Part shown: positions 6,579 through 13,271 of the stretch, one piece after another
Numbering within the stretch: the stretch's first letter is position 1
Layout of the letters: every line of letters starts with the position of its first letter
Origin: a virus
Virus record (IMG/VR): IMGVR_UViG_3300042914_001089
Location: 1-23,220 of that record
Reading direction: 5' to 3' (one strand)
Length of the DNA: 23,220 nt
The notes under the pieces: model-generated
What the model saw: only the letters and a program-made list of their open reading frames with translations
What the model was told of the DNA's origin: nothing
Databases searched by the model: none
Position numbers and translations under genes: made by a program

Positions 6579-7221
6579 GCGTAAAGACTATTCAATAAAC
6601 GTATTGCACTCTATTAAGCAAATAGGATGCGAATATGAATTATTGGAGGTTGAAATGTTTGGCATTGCAGCGGCTATCAATTACGGCTTTAAATATTTCT
6701 TTGAAGAGAAAGGATATGATAAAGTTGCTATATGTGCAAACGATATTATGATGCCTGTAGGGTGGCTAGATGCTATGGTTACGGCGGCGGATGCGATACC
6801 AGAAACGGGTACGAGTGCTATCTATTGCGTGGAGCATTTGCCTGCAGTTCAAAACATAAACGGCGTTAATGTGCATCCGGCGTGGGGTGTTTTCGGGTGT
6901 AGCTTAGTAACTAAAAAAGCATTCAATACAATAGGATACTTTAATACTGATCAAGACCCATACGGAATGCAGGATAGTGATTATTCTTATAGGTTACATA
7001 AAGCAGGCTTTTTGAATTATTACATACATGGCATGAATTCTACCCATGTAGGGGCAGACGTTGGCAATGGCTCTGAATATCGTAAAATGAAAGATGAAGG
7101 TTTAAATAAGGCTGGGGCGATTTATGGTAAGTGGTGCAGGATTTATGATAGCGGAAAACTTTACCTACCTTATGAGCAGGAGAATTACATAATCGAAATG
7201 AATCAGTATTATGAGCAATAA
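6550..7221 (+). CDS. GT2-like glycosyltransferase, 223 aa
   Basis: The protein opens with MTGIIFLNYKRKDYSINVLH, the first strand and helix of a GT-A fold. It has VAICANDIMMP (59-69) at the position of the metal/nucleotide-binding DxD region (Asn64-Asp65 here), FGCSLVTKKAF (115-125), and the acceptor-side motif GMQDSDYSYRLHKAGF (139-154), like the ED.D...R...G motif of family 2. It should move a sugar from a nucleotide donor to an unknown acceptor in the cytosol. It lacks membrane segments and is somewhat shorter than many GT2 enzymes, though all core motifs seem present. Its neighbour upstream is the acyltransferase, overlapping by 29 bases, which suggests one sugar-modification unit within the phage. 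Confidence 0.75.
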   Translation: MTGIIFLNYKRKDYSINVLHSIKQIGCEYELLEVEMFGIAAAINYGFKYFFEEKGYDKVAICANDIMMPVGWLDAMVTAADAIPETGTSAIYCVEHLPAVQNINGVNVHPAWGVFGCSLVTKKAFNTIGYFNTDQDPYGMQDSDYSYRLHKAGFLNYYIHGMNSTHVGADVGNGSEYRKMKDEGLNKAGAIYGKWCRIYDSGKLYLPYEQENYIIEMNQYYEQ

Positions 7222-7417
7222 ACAAACATTCATAAAGTACGAAAACGAATGGATGACTGTAAGGTCAGGATTTATTCGTGAATTGACAAATGAATGCAAA
7301 AGCGAGGTTGAGCGTATTTATAAAGAGGAGATTGATATTAACTGGCTTCCTAACAAATGGTGCAAAGCCTGTTACTTTGATGCCATTCGAAGATTAATTA
7401 TTAAATTTGGACTATAA
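7211..7417 (+). CDS. Small conserved hypothetical protein, 68 aa
   Basis: The product starts MSNKQTFIKYENEWMTVRSG and ends with WCKACYFDAIRRLIIKFGL. The C-terminal 'W-C-x2-C-x-x-D-A-I-R-R-L' segment is one I associate with short proteins from Bacteroidetes phages, where the two Cys may bind metal; no function is known. The rest is a charged helix (GFIRELTNECKSEVERIYKE). It overlaps the GT2 gene by 11 bases and shares one base with the next start at 7417, indicating tight co-translation. Confidence 0.65.
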   Translation: MSNKQTFIKYENEWMTVRSGFIRELTNECKSEVERIYKEEIDINWLPNKWCKACYFDAIRRLIIKFGL

Positions 7418-7611
7418 TGCCACTACCGAATAAGAACGAAACGAAAAACGATTATCTGCAACGCTGCATGGGAAGTAGTGAAATGCAGCAGTATGATAAA
7501 GATCAAAGATATGCGCTTTGTAATTCGTATTGGAAAGAAGAGAAACTAAGGAATATATTCAGTAATAAACCAAAAACCATCTTTCATGATAGTAGCAACA
7601 AACAAAATTAA
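7417..7611 (+). CDS. Small conserved phage protein, 64 aa
   Basis: The product starts MPLPNKNETKNDYLQRCMGS and includes QQYDKDQRYALCNSYWKEE. The pattern 'MPLPxxxExxxDFxxRCM...D..QR.AvC.s.W' recurs in phages as a short stand-alone protein and as an N-terminal part of head morphogenesis or protease proteins, usually with two conserved Cys (here Cys17 and the one before NSYW). Its role is unknown. It overlaps the ParB-like gene by 26 bases and so belongs to the operon leading into the methyltransferase and terminase genes. Confidence 0.65.
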   Translation: MPLPNKNETKNDYLQRCMGSSEMQQYDKDQRYALCNSYWKEEKLRNIFSNKPKTIFHDSSNKQN

Positions 7612-8131
7612 ACCCAACCCGAAAAACCCTCGCACGATAAAAGACGAGCGGTTTGAGAAATTAAAGAAAAGCATTCAGGACTTCCCGGATATGCTTAACA
7701 AACGACCTTTGGTTTGCTTTACCGATACCGATGGCAAGTTTGTTGTATTAGGTGGTAATATGCGACTCAAAGCGGCAAAGGATTTAGGATTGAAAGAATT
7801 ACCCATAATCCTTGCAGATGAATGGACTGAGGAACAAAAAGCTGAGTTTCTTATCAAAGATAACGTCGGCTTTGGTGAGTGGGATTGGAACGAATTGAAT
7901 ACCGATTGGGATACGGAACAGCTTAATGAATGGGGGTTGGAGGTGCCCAAGTTTGCTGAGCCTGTAGATTATTCAGATAAAAACGAAGAGATTGATATTG
8001 ATGCTTTAGATACTGAAATGATAATTAAATTAAAATATACTGAAGATGAATATCAATTAGTAAGGGAGCAACTGAGTAAAATAGCTGCAACACCTGAACA
8101 GGCAGTATGGAAATTATTAGGCAATGAGTAA
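7586..8131 (+). CDS. ParB-like (ParB/Srx fold) DNA-associated protein, 181 aa
   Basis: The N-terminal 100 residues form a ParB/sulfiredoxin-type domain: a first strand with IKPNPKNPRTI (8-18), the helix FEKLKKSIQDF, the strand PLVCF, and the signature VVLGGNMRLKAAKDLG (53-68), equivalent to the GERR box of ParB. The family binds and hydrolyses CTP in chromosomal ParB, but phage members are often companions of DNA methyltransferases. The middle (WDWNELNTDWDTEQLNEWG) and the C-terminus (about 137-181) are typical of these phage versions. It overlaps the methyltransferase gene by 8 bases, which supports a joint role in DNA modification. No partition partner (ParA) is visible, so a plasmid-partition role is less likely. 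Confidence 0.78.
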   Translation: MIVATNKIKPNPKNPRTIKDERFEKLKKSIQDFPDMLNKRPLVCFTDTDGKFVVLGGNMRLKAAKDLGLKELPIILADEWTEEQKAEFLIKDNVGFGEWDWNELNTDWDTEQLNEWGLEVPKFAEPVDYSDKNEEIDIDALDTEMIIKLKYTEDEYQLVREQLSKIAATPEQAVWKLLGNE

Positions 8132-9146
8132 ACATAGATTTAATTATAAGTGGTATTTAAAAGATGGCTATCCTAAAAGTCACGGGTTAAAAGTGTTCGG
8201 TACTTTTATTTGTGGAGGTGGCTCAACTATGGGTTATAAGTTAGCAGGGTTTGAACATTTAGGTGGTGTTGAAATAGACCCTGAAGTTGCAGATGTTTAT
8301 AAAACTAATCACAATCCGAAATACTTATTTGTTGAAGATATAAGAGGTTTTGCAGATAGGAAAGAATTTCCTGAAGATTTATACAACCTTGATATTTTAG
8401 ATGGTTCGCCTCCTTGCTCTTCATTTAGTATGGCAGGCAATAGAGAAAAGGATTGGGGCAAAACAAAAGTATTTAGGGAGGGGCAAGCAGAACAGCGATT
8501 AGATGATTTATTTTTTGATTACATTCGACTTGCAAAAAAATTACAGCCAAAAGTTGTTATAGCTGAAAATGTAAAAGGATTAATTCAAGGCAATGCAAAG
8601 GCATACGTTCACAGGATTAAAAAAGAATTTGAAGCTGCAGGATATAAAGTGCAATTATTTTTGCTTAATGCTGCAAGTATGGGAGTGCCTCAAAAAAGAG
8701 AAAGAGTATTTTTTATATGTCAAAGAAATGATTTAAATTTTCCTAAGTTAGAATTGAAGTTTAATGAGCAAGCAATACCTTTTGGAGTAATAGATGAAGG
8801 AATAAATATTGAAAGAGAAAATTTATCAAAAAGCTATACGGAAAAATGGTATAATACAAAAGAAGGAGAAAATCCAAAAGCAAAAAGTGGAAATACCTTT
8901 GGATTTATGTATAAAACATCTTTAATAGATGTATGTTCAACAATTACAAGCGGTGGCACAAACGCTTATTTTTTGCAACCAAAAGAATTAACTAAAAATG
9001 AATATTGTCAAATTGGAACATACCCACTTGATTACAACTTTAAAAAGATTGAGCCAAAATATTTAATCGGTATGTCAGTGCCTCCTGTAATGACTGCACA
9101 GGTAGCAACTGAAATTTATAATCAATGGTTAAAAACAGGGAAATAA
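8124..9146 (+). CDS. C5-cytosine DNA methyltransferase, 340 aa
   Basis: All main m5C-methyltransferase motifs are present in order: motif I FGTFICGGGSTMGYKLAGF (25-43) for SAM binding; IDPE (51-54); motif IV GSPPCSSFS (94-102) with catalytic Cys98; motif VI AENVKG (147-152); motif VIII GVPQKRERVFF (187-197); and motif X near the end, YLIGMSVPPVMTAQVATEI. The target-recognition region between motifs VIII and X is only about 100 residues, so the specificity domain is compact. It should methylate cytosine in a short motif of phage DNA, protecting it from host restriction or marking it for packaging. No restriction endonuclease gene lies next to it, so it looks like an orphan enzyme. The gene is more A/T-rich in codon choice than the terminase genes after it, suggesting a separate origin. 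Confidence 0.9.
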   Translation: MSKHRFNYKWYLKDGYPKSHGLKVFGTFICGGGSTMGYKLAGFEHLGGVEIDPEVADVYKTNHNPKYLFVEDIRGFADRKEFPEDLYNLDILDGSPPCSSFSMAGNREKDWGKTKVFREGQAEQRLDDLFFDYIRLAKKLQPKVVIAENVKGLIQGNAKAYVHRIKKEFEAAGYKVQLFLLNAASMGVPQKRERVFFICQRNDLNFPKLELKFNEQAIPFGVIDEGINIERENLSKSYTEKWYNTKEGENPKAKSGNTFGFMYKTSLIDVCSTITSGGTNAYFLQPKELTKNEYCQIGTYPLDYNFKKIEPKYLIGMSVPPVMTAQVATEIYNQWLKTGK

Positions 9147-9151
9147 CAGGG

Positions 9152-9547
9152 ATGCCAACACCTCCAGAACATAGTCAATTTAAGCCCGGCGAAAGCGGAA
9201 ACCCGAACGGGCGACCTCGCAAGATTGTATCTTTGCTGAAGGATCAGGGGTATAAACTTTCAGAGATTAATGATACTTTGATGGCTTTGCTGTCGATGGA
9301 TATGAATGAGCTGAAGGATGCTTTTGAAAATCCGAAAGCAACGGTATTAGAGAAGGCGGTTGCGGGTGCGATTAGGAAGAGCATCGAGAAGGGCAGCCTT
9401 TATAACATTGAAACGATAATCACGAGGGCAATGGGTAAGCCGAAGGAGCAGACGGAGCATTCGGGCGGGCAAACGATTAAAGTAGTTTATGAGCGAAATA
9501 CAGGTCAGATTACCGGAGCTGCATCGGAATCAACAGAAAATTATTAA
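9152..9547 (+). CDS. Putative terminase small subunit (DUF5681-type)
   Basis: The product begins MPTPPEHSQFKPGESGNPNG and continues RPRKI; the 'FKPGxSGNPNGRP' element is the signature of DUF5681, frequently encoded just before phage large terminase genes. The rest is helical (LLKDQGYKLSEINDTLMALL and a VLEKAVAGAIRKSIEKG segment), suitable for a DNA-recognition subunit. I start at ATG 9152, five bases after the methyltransferase stop, because the family begins near the PG..GNPNGRP element; an in-frame ATG at 9125 would add nine residues and overlap the methyltransferase. The gene overlaps the large subunit by 59 bases in another frame. The small subunit would pick the packaging site and load the motor. 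Confidence 0.7.
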   Translation: MPTPPEHSQFKPGESGNPNGRPRKIVSLLKDQGYKLSEINDTLMALLSMDMNELKDAFENPKATVLEKAVAGAIRKSIEKGSLYNIETIITRAMGKPKEQTEHSGGQTIKVVYERNTGQITGAASESTENY

Positions 9548-10661
9548 CGAAGCTAAGCGCTTCAACGTGCTCAATTGCGGCCGTAGATTTGGCAAGTCGA
9601 AGTTGAGCGTTAATCTTTTGGTTGAGGGCGCATTAGAGGGCTATCCTGTAGGGTACTTTGCCCCGACATATAAACTATTAGAGGGTACGTTTAAAGAGTG
9701 CTATAACGCCTTAGAACAGGTAATAAAGCGAAAACATGATCAGCAGTTCATTGAATTGGTTACGGGCGGGATTATTGAGTTTTGGAGTTTGGACAACCCT
9801 AACGCTGGCAGGTCGAGAAAGTACAAGGTGGCTATTGTGGACGAGGCGGCATTTGTGAAAGACCTTTGGGAAGCGTGGACTCAATCGATACGACCGACGC
9901 TTACCGACTTAAAGGGCGGGGCGTGGTTTATGAGTACGCCAAAAGGGAAGAACGATTTTTACAAGTTGTGGATGCGTGGGCAGACGGGCGAAGAGGGATG
10001 GGCAAGCTGGCAGATGCCGACAAGCACAAACCCTTTTATTGATATTTCAGAGATTTATTCAGCTGAAAAGGATTTGCCGGCTTTGGCATTTAAGCAGGAA
10101 TACCTTGCGGAGTTTAACGATAACGTGGCGAATCCCTTTGGCTTTCAGTTCATCAAGCAATGCACGATGCCTATGAGTACGGAGCCTGCGGTTTGTTACG
10201 GTGTGGATTTGGCGAAGTCATTTGACTGGACGGTGATTATTGGATTAGATAGATTCGGGCAGGTAAGCTATTTAGAGCGCTTTCAAAAGGATTGGAATAT
10301 AACAAAGCAGATAGTAACGCAACTGCCAAAAGCACCGATTAAAGTAGATAGTACGGGCGTTGGCGACCCGATTGTTGAAGACCTGCAAAGGCAGCGGCCA
10401 AATGTATTTGGGTTTAAATATTCAGCAAGCTCAAAGCAGCAGTTAATGGAGGGTTTGCAATCAGCAATCCATCAAAGGAAGGTCGGCTTTCCTGAGGGTG
10501 TTATAACAAAGGAATTAGAAAGCTTTGAATATGAATACACTCGAACGGGTGTAAGGTTTAATGCGCCAACGGGTATGCATGATGATTGCGTGAATGCCTT
10601 AGCCTTAGCGTGGGCGCAATTTATGGAAAGGAAGCACGATGTAAAATATGTTTTTATATGA
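9489..10661 (+). CDS. terL: Terminase large subunit
   Basis: The 390-residue product contains the full packaging-motor set. Walker A is CGRRFGKS (30-37); Walker B is VAIVDEA (114-120) with Asp118 and Glu119; the coupling motif is STPKG (149-153). The C-terminal RNase H-like nuclease shows GVDLAKSFDWTVIIG with Asp240, KVDSTGVGD with Asp287, and MHDDCVNALALAWA with Asp365/Asp366. It powers ATP-driven DNA translocation into the procapsid through the portal and cuts the concatemer. At 390 residues it is short but complete. Its start lies inside the small-subunit gene, so the two are probably translationally coupled. The stop overlaps the next start (ATGA, 10658-10661). Confidence 0.92.
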   Translation: MSEIQVRLPELHRNQQKIINEAKRFNVLNCGRRFGKSKLSVNLLVEGALEGYPVGYFAPTYKLLEGTFKECYNALEQVIKRKHDQQFIELVTGGIIEFWSLDNPNAGRSRKYKVAIVDEAAFVKDLWEAWTQSIRPTLTDLKGGAWFMSTPKGKNDFYKLWMRGQTGEEGWASWQMPTSTNPFIDISEIYSAEKDLPALAFKQEYLAEFNDNVANPFGFQFIKQCTMPMSTEPAVCYGVDLAKSFDWTVIIGLDRFGQVSYLERFQKDWNITKQIVTQLPKAPIKVDSTGVGDPIVEDLQRQRPNVFGFKYSASSKQQLMEGLQSAIHQRKVGFPEGVITKELESFEYEYTRTGVRFNAPTGMHDDCVNALALAWAQFMERKHDVKYVFI

Positions 10662-11284
10662 CATGGAATGACTTAACGGTGGGGCAATATCAGAGGCTCT
10701 ACGGAATATTAAAGCAAACGGACAAAACGAATCTGGATATCCTTACTGAGATTATATCAGTATGTGAGGGGTATGCTATTGATGAAATAGACAGCTGGCC
10801 GTTTAGTAAGTTAATTGAAAAGGAAAAGGAATATAAGTTTTTGGAGTCATTGGACTTTGATAAGACGGCAAAGAAGTATATCAATATCGGTAAAATACGA
10901 TATAAGTTTGTCCATAAAATTCAGGACATACCCGCTGCAAGGTATATCGAGGCAAAGCACTTTTTAAAAGAGGACTTTATAGATAATCTTCACAGCTTAA
11001 TGGCTTCATGTGTTATGCCTATGCGCAAAACGTGGCGTGGGTGGGTTGAGGAGAAGTACGATGCGAAGCTGCACAGCCATTATGCGAACGATTTAAGGCA
11101 GGCGAAGTTTGTGGAGGTTTATAATTGCACGCTTTTTTTTTGTCGATTATACGCGGAATTGATAAAAGGTTTGGAGCCTTATTTGACAAAGGAGCTGGCG
11201 AAGATAACGACGGCGGACAAGATAGCGGAAGTTCAAACAGCTTTGCGGTTAATTACGGATGGATTTACAGTACCGAGCAGGTAG
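10658..11284 (+). CDS. Putative tail assembly chaperone, frame-0 product, 208 aa
   Basis: The ATG at 10658 overlaps the terminase stop and gives MTWNDLTVGQYQRLYGILKQ. The protein is mostly helical and soluble, with conserved-looking stretches such as IPAARYIEAKHFL and NLHSLMASCVMPM. I recognise it only as a protein commonly found between terminase and tail genes in Bacteroidetes phages. A run of nine T residues lies in frame at 11133-11141, and an overlapping -1 frame without a credible start continues to 11421, the arrangement of lambda G/GT-type tail assembly chaperones that make a short form and a frameshifted long form. That assignment is inferred from architecture. A longer in-frame reading from 10586 adds a leader inside the terminase gene and is less likely. 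Confidence 0.6.
   Translation: MTWNDLTVGQYQRLYGILKQTDKTNLDILTEIISVCEGYAIDEIDSWPFSKLIEKEKEYKFLESLDFDKTAKKYINIGKIRYKFVHKIQDIPAARYIEAKHFLKEDFIDNLHSLMASCVMPMRKTWRGWVEEKYDAKLHSHYANDLRQAKFVEVYNCTLFFCRLYAELIKGLEPYLTKELAKITTADKIAEVQTALRLITDGFTVPSR
11134..11140 (+). other. Candidate -1 programmed frameshift heptamer (T TTT TTT)
   Basis: Within CTT TTT TTT TGT of frame 0 the heptamer T TTT TTT fits the X XXY YYZ slip rule exactly. A slip moves the ribosome into the -1 frame, open to 11421. No strong downstream hairpin or pseudoknot was obvious by eye. Confidence 0.5.
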
Positions 11285-11421
11285 CTGAATTGGAGCGGAT
11301 TAGTTTGGATGCAGCCTATGATATGAATATAATGCAATACCTTAGCGATTTGGTTTACATAAAGGAAAAGCAAAAGAATGAGCGGCGAATGATGGAAGAG
11401 ATTAAAAGAAATTACAAATGA
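11140..11421 (+). CDS. -1 frame extension of the tail assembly chaperone (T-like domain)
   Basis: This frame carries 93 codons after the slip and would give a fusion of about 254 residues (161 + 93). It starts with a short LSIIRGIDKRFGALFDKG stretch, passes through a Gly/Ser/Asp-rich linker (GEDNDGGQDSGSSNS), and ends in a compact helical domain, YGWIYSTEQVAELERISLDA followed by AYDMNIMQYLSDLVYIKEK. A domain of this look after a flexible linker is what a 'T' part of G/T chaperones would be. The only start codons are a TTG at 11125 within the upstream gene and ATGs deep in the C-terminal domain, so independent translation looks unlikely. The sequence could also reflect a homopolymer miscount, although both frames look protein-like. 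Confidence 0.5.
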   Translation: MSIIRGIDKRFGALFDKGAGEDNDGGQDSGSSNSFAVNYGWIYSTEQVAELERISLDAAYDMNIMQYLSDLVYIKEKQKNERRMMEEIKRNYK

Positions 11422-11446
11422 GGTGGTTTTTATAGCAAGCATACAT

Positions 11447-11481
11447 CCCCGGCTTATTCTTAGGCGGGGGTTTTGTTTTTT
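11447..11481 (+). terminator. Rho-independent terminator after the chaperone gene
   Basis: CCCCG (11447-11451) pairs with CGGGG (11465-11469) around a 13-base loop that can pair further (GGC...), followed by a T-rich run to 11481. It sits 25 bases after the -1 frame stop. Confidence 0.65.
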
Positions 11482-11482
11482 A

Positions 11483-11499
11483 GGTATTTATTAAAAGAT
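11483..11499 (+). promoter_or_regulatory. GGTATTTAT leader element, copy 1
   Basis: GGTATTTAT (11483-11491) directly follows the terminator U-tract and ends eight bases before the ATG at 11500. The 37 bases ending at this ATG match those ending at the ATG at 22131 at about 31 positions. It may be a late promoter or a shared translation leader. Confidence 0.4.
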
Positions 11500-12153
11500 A
11501 TGCCAACAATAGCACAAGCACAAGCGAAATTAGGGGGGAGTACATTTACCGGAACCGGTATATCTAAAGGCGTGTTTATGCCTAAAGAGGATATTCCTTT
11601 AGCGTCTCAGATGGTAGCTGAATACGTGAAAGAATTTGAGAGCATGGTTGCAACAGAATTGGATCGGGTGGGGCGTGTGGATACTGGCGACCTTGCAAGC
11701 TCGATAAGTTATGAAACGACTGAAACGAGGAACGGGATAATAATTGAGGTCTTTGTAAATGATTATTACAAATTTGTTGATAAAGGTGTTAGGGGTGTGG
11801 GGCGTGGTAATATTAACACTACTTCGCCGTATAAATTTAGAACTTTAAACCCATCGAAAAGCCATCAAAATGCAATTCGCAAATGGTTAAAAAATAATGA
11901 TGTAAAGTCAAGGGCAACGGATGTAAAGAAATACGGGGCGGTAGGTAGGGAGCAAAGGCAGCCTACGGATACGACATTAGCTTTCCTTGTTGCTCGGAAA
12001 ATTAAAAGGGTGGGTTTACCTTACACGGGCTTTTGGGAGAAAAGCATTGATGCCGTGTTCAAAGACTTTGATGTGAAGATGTCGCAGGCTTTGGGTATTG
12101 ATGTAAGGGTTAATTTAGAAAATATGGTAAAAGAGATTAAAAAGAAAAAATAA
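11500..12153 (+). CDS. HK97 gp10-like tail completion/neck protein, 217 aa
   Basis: The ATG at 11500 gives MPTIAQAQAKLGGSTFTGTG. The central part has VGRVDTGDLASSISY (57-71) and VNDYYKFVDKGVRGVG (86-101). 'vdTGdLa.SI' followed by a strand and then 'Y..fvdkGv.G' is the pattern of the HK97-gp10-like/tail-completion group, and related proteins are common in Bacteroidetes phages before the tail proteins. It probably sits at the head-tail junction or the tail end and helps tail joining. The rest, with KRVGLPYTGFWEKSI, suggests a helical C-terminal segment. An earlier in-frame start at 11473 would lie in the terminator and is rejected. The gene is the first after the terminator and ends one base into the next start. 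Confidence 0.65.
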   Translation: MPTIAQAQAKLGGSTFTGTGISKGVFMPKEDIPLASQMVAEYVKEFESMVATELDRVGRVDTGDLASSISYETTETRNGIIIEVFVNDYYKFVDKGVRGVGRGNINTTSPYKFRTLNPSKSHQNAIRKWLKNNDVKSRATDVKKYGAVGREQRQPTDTTLAFLVARKIKRVGLPYTGFWEKSIDAVFKDFDVKMSQALGIDVRVNLENMVKEIKKKK

Positions 12154-13271
12154 TGGCAATTACTATTAAGAGCGCTCCACAAGCGTCTGGTTATGTATCC
12201 GCAAATGAAGATGTTTGGCACGTGGCAGATAGCACGAATAAAGCGGTTATAGGGTTTAAGTATCTTTTTGATATTTACAAGGGCGCTGAATTACTTACAA
12301 GGGTAACAAACAGCCCGTATGGCGATGATGGGTACGGCGTTATAAATGTCGGCAATATTGTGAGGTCGGCGGTGGCGGTGGATACGCTGGCGGATATAGA
12401 TATGCAAAGCACTTATAATACATATTCGGTGTTAAATGCAGGCGCTGACTTTTGGTGGGGTGAGTACGATGTAAGGTATGGTGAGGTGTGTGGAACGACA
12501 ACAACAACAAACGATGCTTCAGGAACTTATCGGGTTTATAATACATACAACAGGCACCCGCTTCACAAGGCAGGGGCGGCGCTAAGTAGCGGTACGGTGT
12601 ATTTGACAAACCGACCGAATGAAAGTTATTTTTATGATGGTGAGCCTGTGATATTAAGTTTTAACGGAAAACGATTAGCGGCCGGCAATGAGTTTGATAT
12701 ATGTATTGCGGGCGGCGAAAATACGGTTACGGCTGTGGATGGCTTTCACTATTTCAGTGTAAATGGATTGGGTGGCGATGCCGATGTAGAGATTGAAACG
12801 AGTGGCACCGTGCTGGCTACAAAGAAACTAAAAAAACGATGTTCGAAATATACACCTTACACATTGATATTTTTGAACACCTACGGGGCTTGGGATAGTT
12901 TTACTTTTGTCAATGGCAATGTATTGACTGACAATCAAAAAAAGAAATTCGAGCAAAGCGAATGGAAGTTGAGCGGCTTTAATATGGTCAATAAAACGGG
13001 AAAGGTATTATATGAAGGGATGCGAACGTATGGCAGCGAGTTTAATACGAAGATGAAGCTTACAACGGATCTTTTAAATAGTGATGAATATATTTGGCTG
13101 TTCGAGTTAATCGTTTCTCCTTTGGTGTATTTATGGGATAAAACGGCAAACCTTTTCCATCCTGTGCAGATTACAGATAGCAATTATGAGATAAAGAACA
13201 GCTTGCAGAATAAGACGGAGACGCTCGATATTAATATAGATGTGTATAAACAAAATACTCAGTACCGATGA
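12153..13271 (+). CDS. Phage tail/baseplate structural protein, 372 aa
   Basis: The product begins MAITIKSAPQASGYVSANED and is predicted all-beta, with a run like FKYLFDIYKGAELLTR (about 31-46), VGNIVRSAV near 67-75, then YTLIFLNTYGAWDSFTFVNG and LTTDLLNSDEYIWLFELIVS followed by PLVYL. This series of elements is a pattern I associate with a tail protein of Bacteroidetes siphoviruses that sits directly before the large hub-like protein and tape measure; I read it as a distal-tail or baseplate protein. No enzyme motif is visible. It starts at an overlapping TAATG (12151-12155) and ends in an ATGA overlap with the next gene, so the three tail genes are co-translated. Confidence 0.6.
   Translation: MAITIKSAPQASGYVSANEDVWHVADSTNKAVIGFKYLFDIYKGAELLTRVTNSPYGDDGYGVINVGNIVRSAVAVDTLADIDMQSTYNTYSVLNAGADFWWGEYDVRYGEVCGTTTTTNDASGTYRVYNTYNRHPLHKAGAALSSGTVYLTNRPNESYFYDGEPVILSFNGKRLAAGNEFDICIAGGENTVTAVDGFHYFSVNGLGGDADVEIETSGTVLATKKLKKRCSKYTPYTLIFLNTYGAWDSFTFVNGNVLTDNQKKKFEQSEWKLSGFNMVNKTGKVLYEGMRTYGSEFNTKMKLTTDLLNSDEYIWLFELIVSPLVYLWDKTANLFHPVQITDSNYEIKNSLQNKTETLDINIDVYKQNTQYR

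Noticed and set aside
9489-9547. 59-base overlap of the two terminase genes as a possible frameshift fusion
   Set aside because: The large subunit has its own ATG and complete N-terminal motif set, and no slippery heptamer is apparent, so simple translational coupling explains it.
12490-12515. Short ACA tandem run in the tail protein gene
   Set aside because: It encodes a Thr run within a continuous conserved frame and is too short to be a meaningful repeat element.
12340-12609. Leftward 89-residue Pro/His/Cys-rich frame in the tail protein gene
   Set aside because: Antisense shadow of a conserved tail protein; composition is what the complement of Gly/Thr/Asn-rich codons gives.
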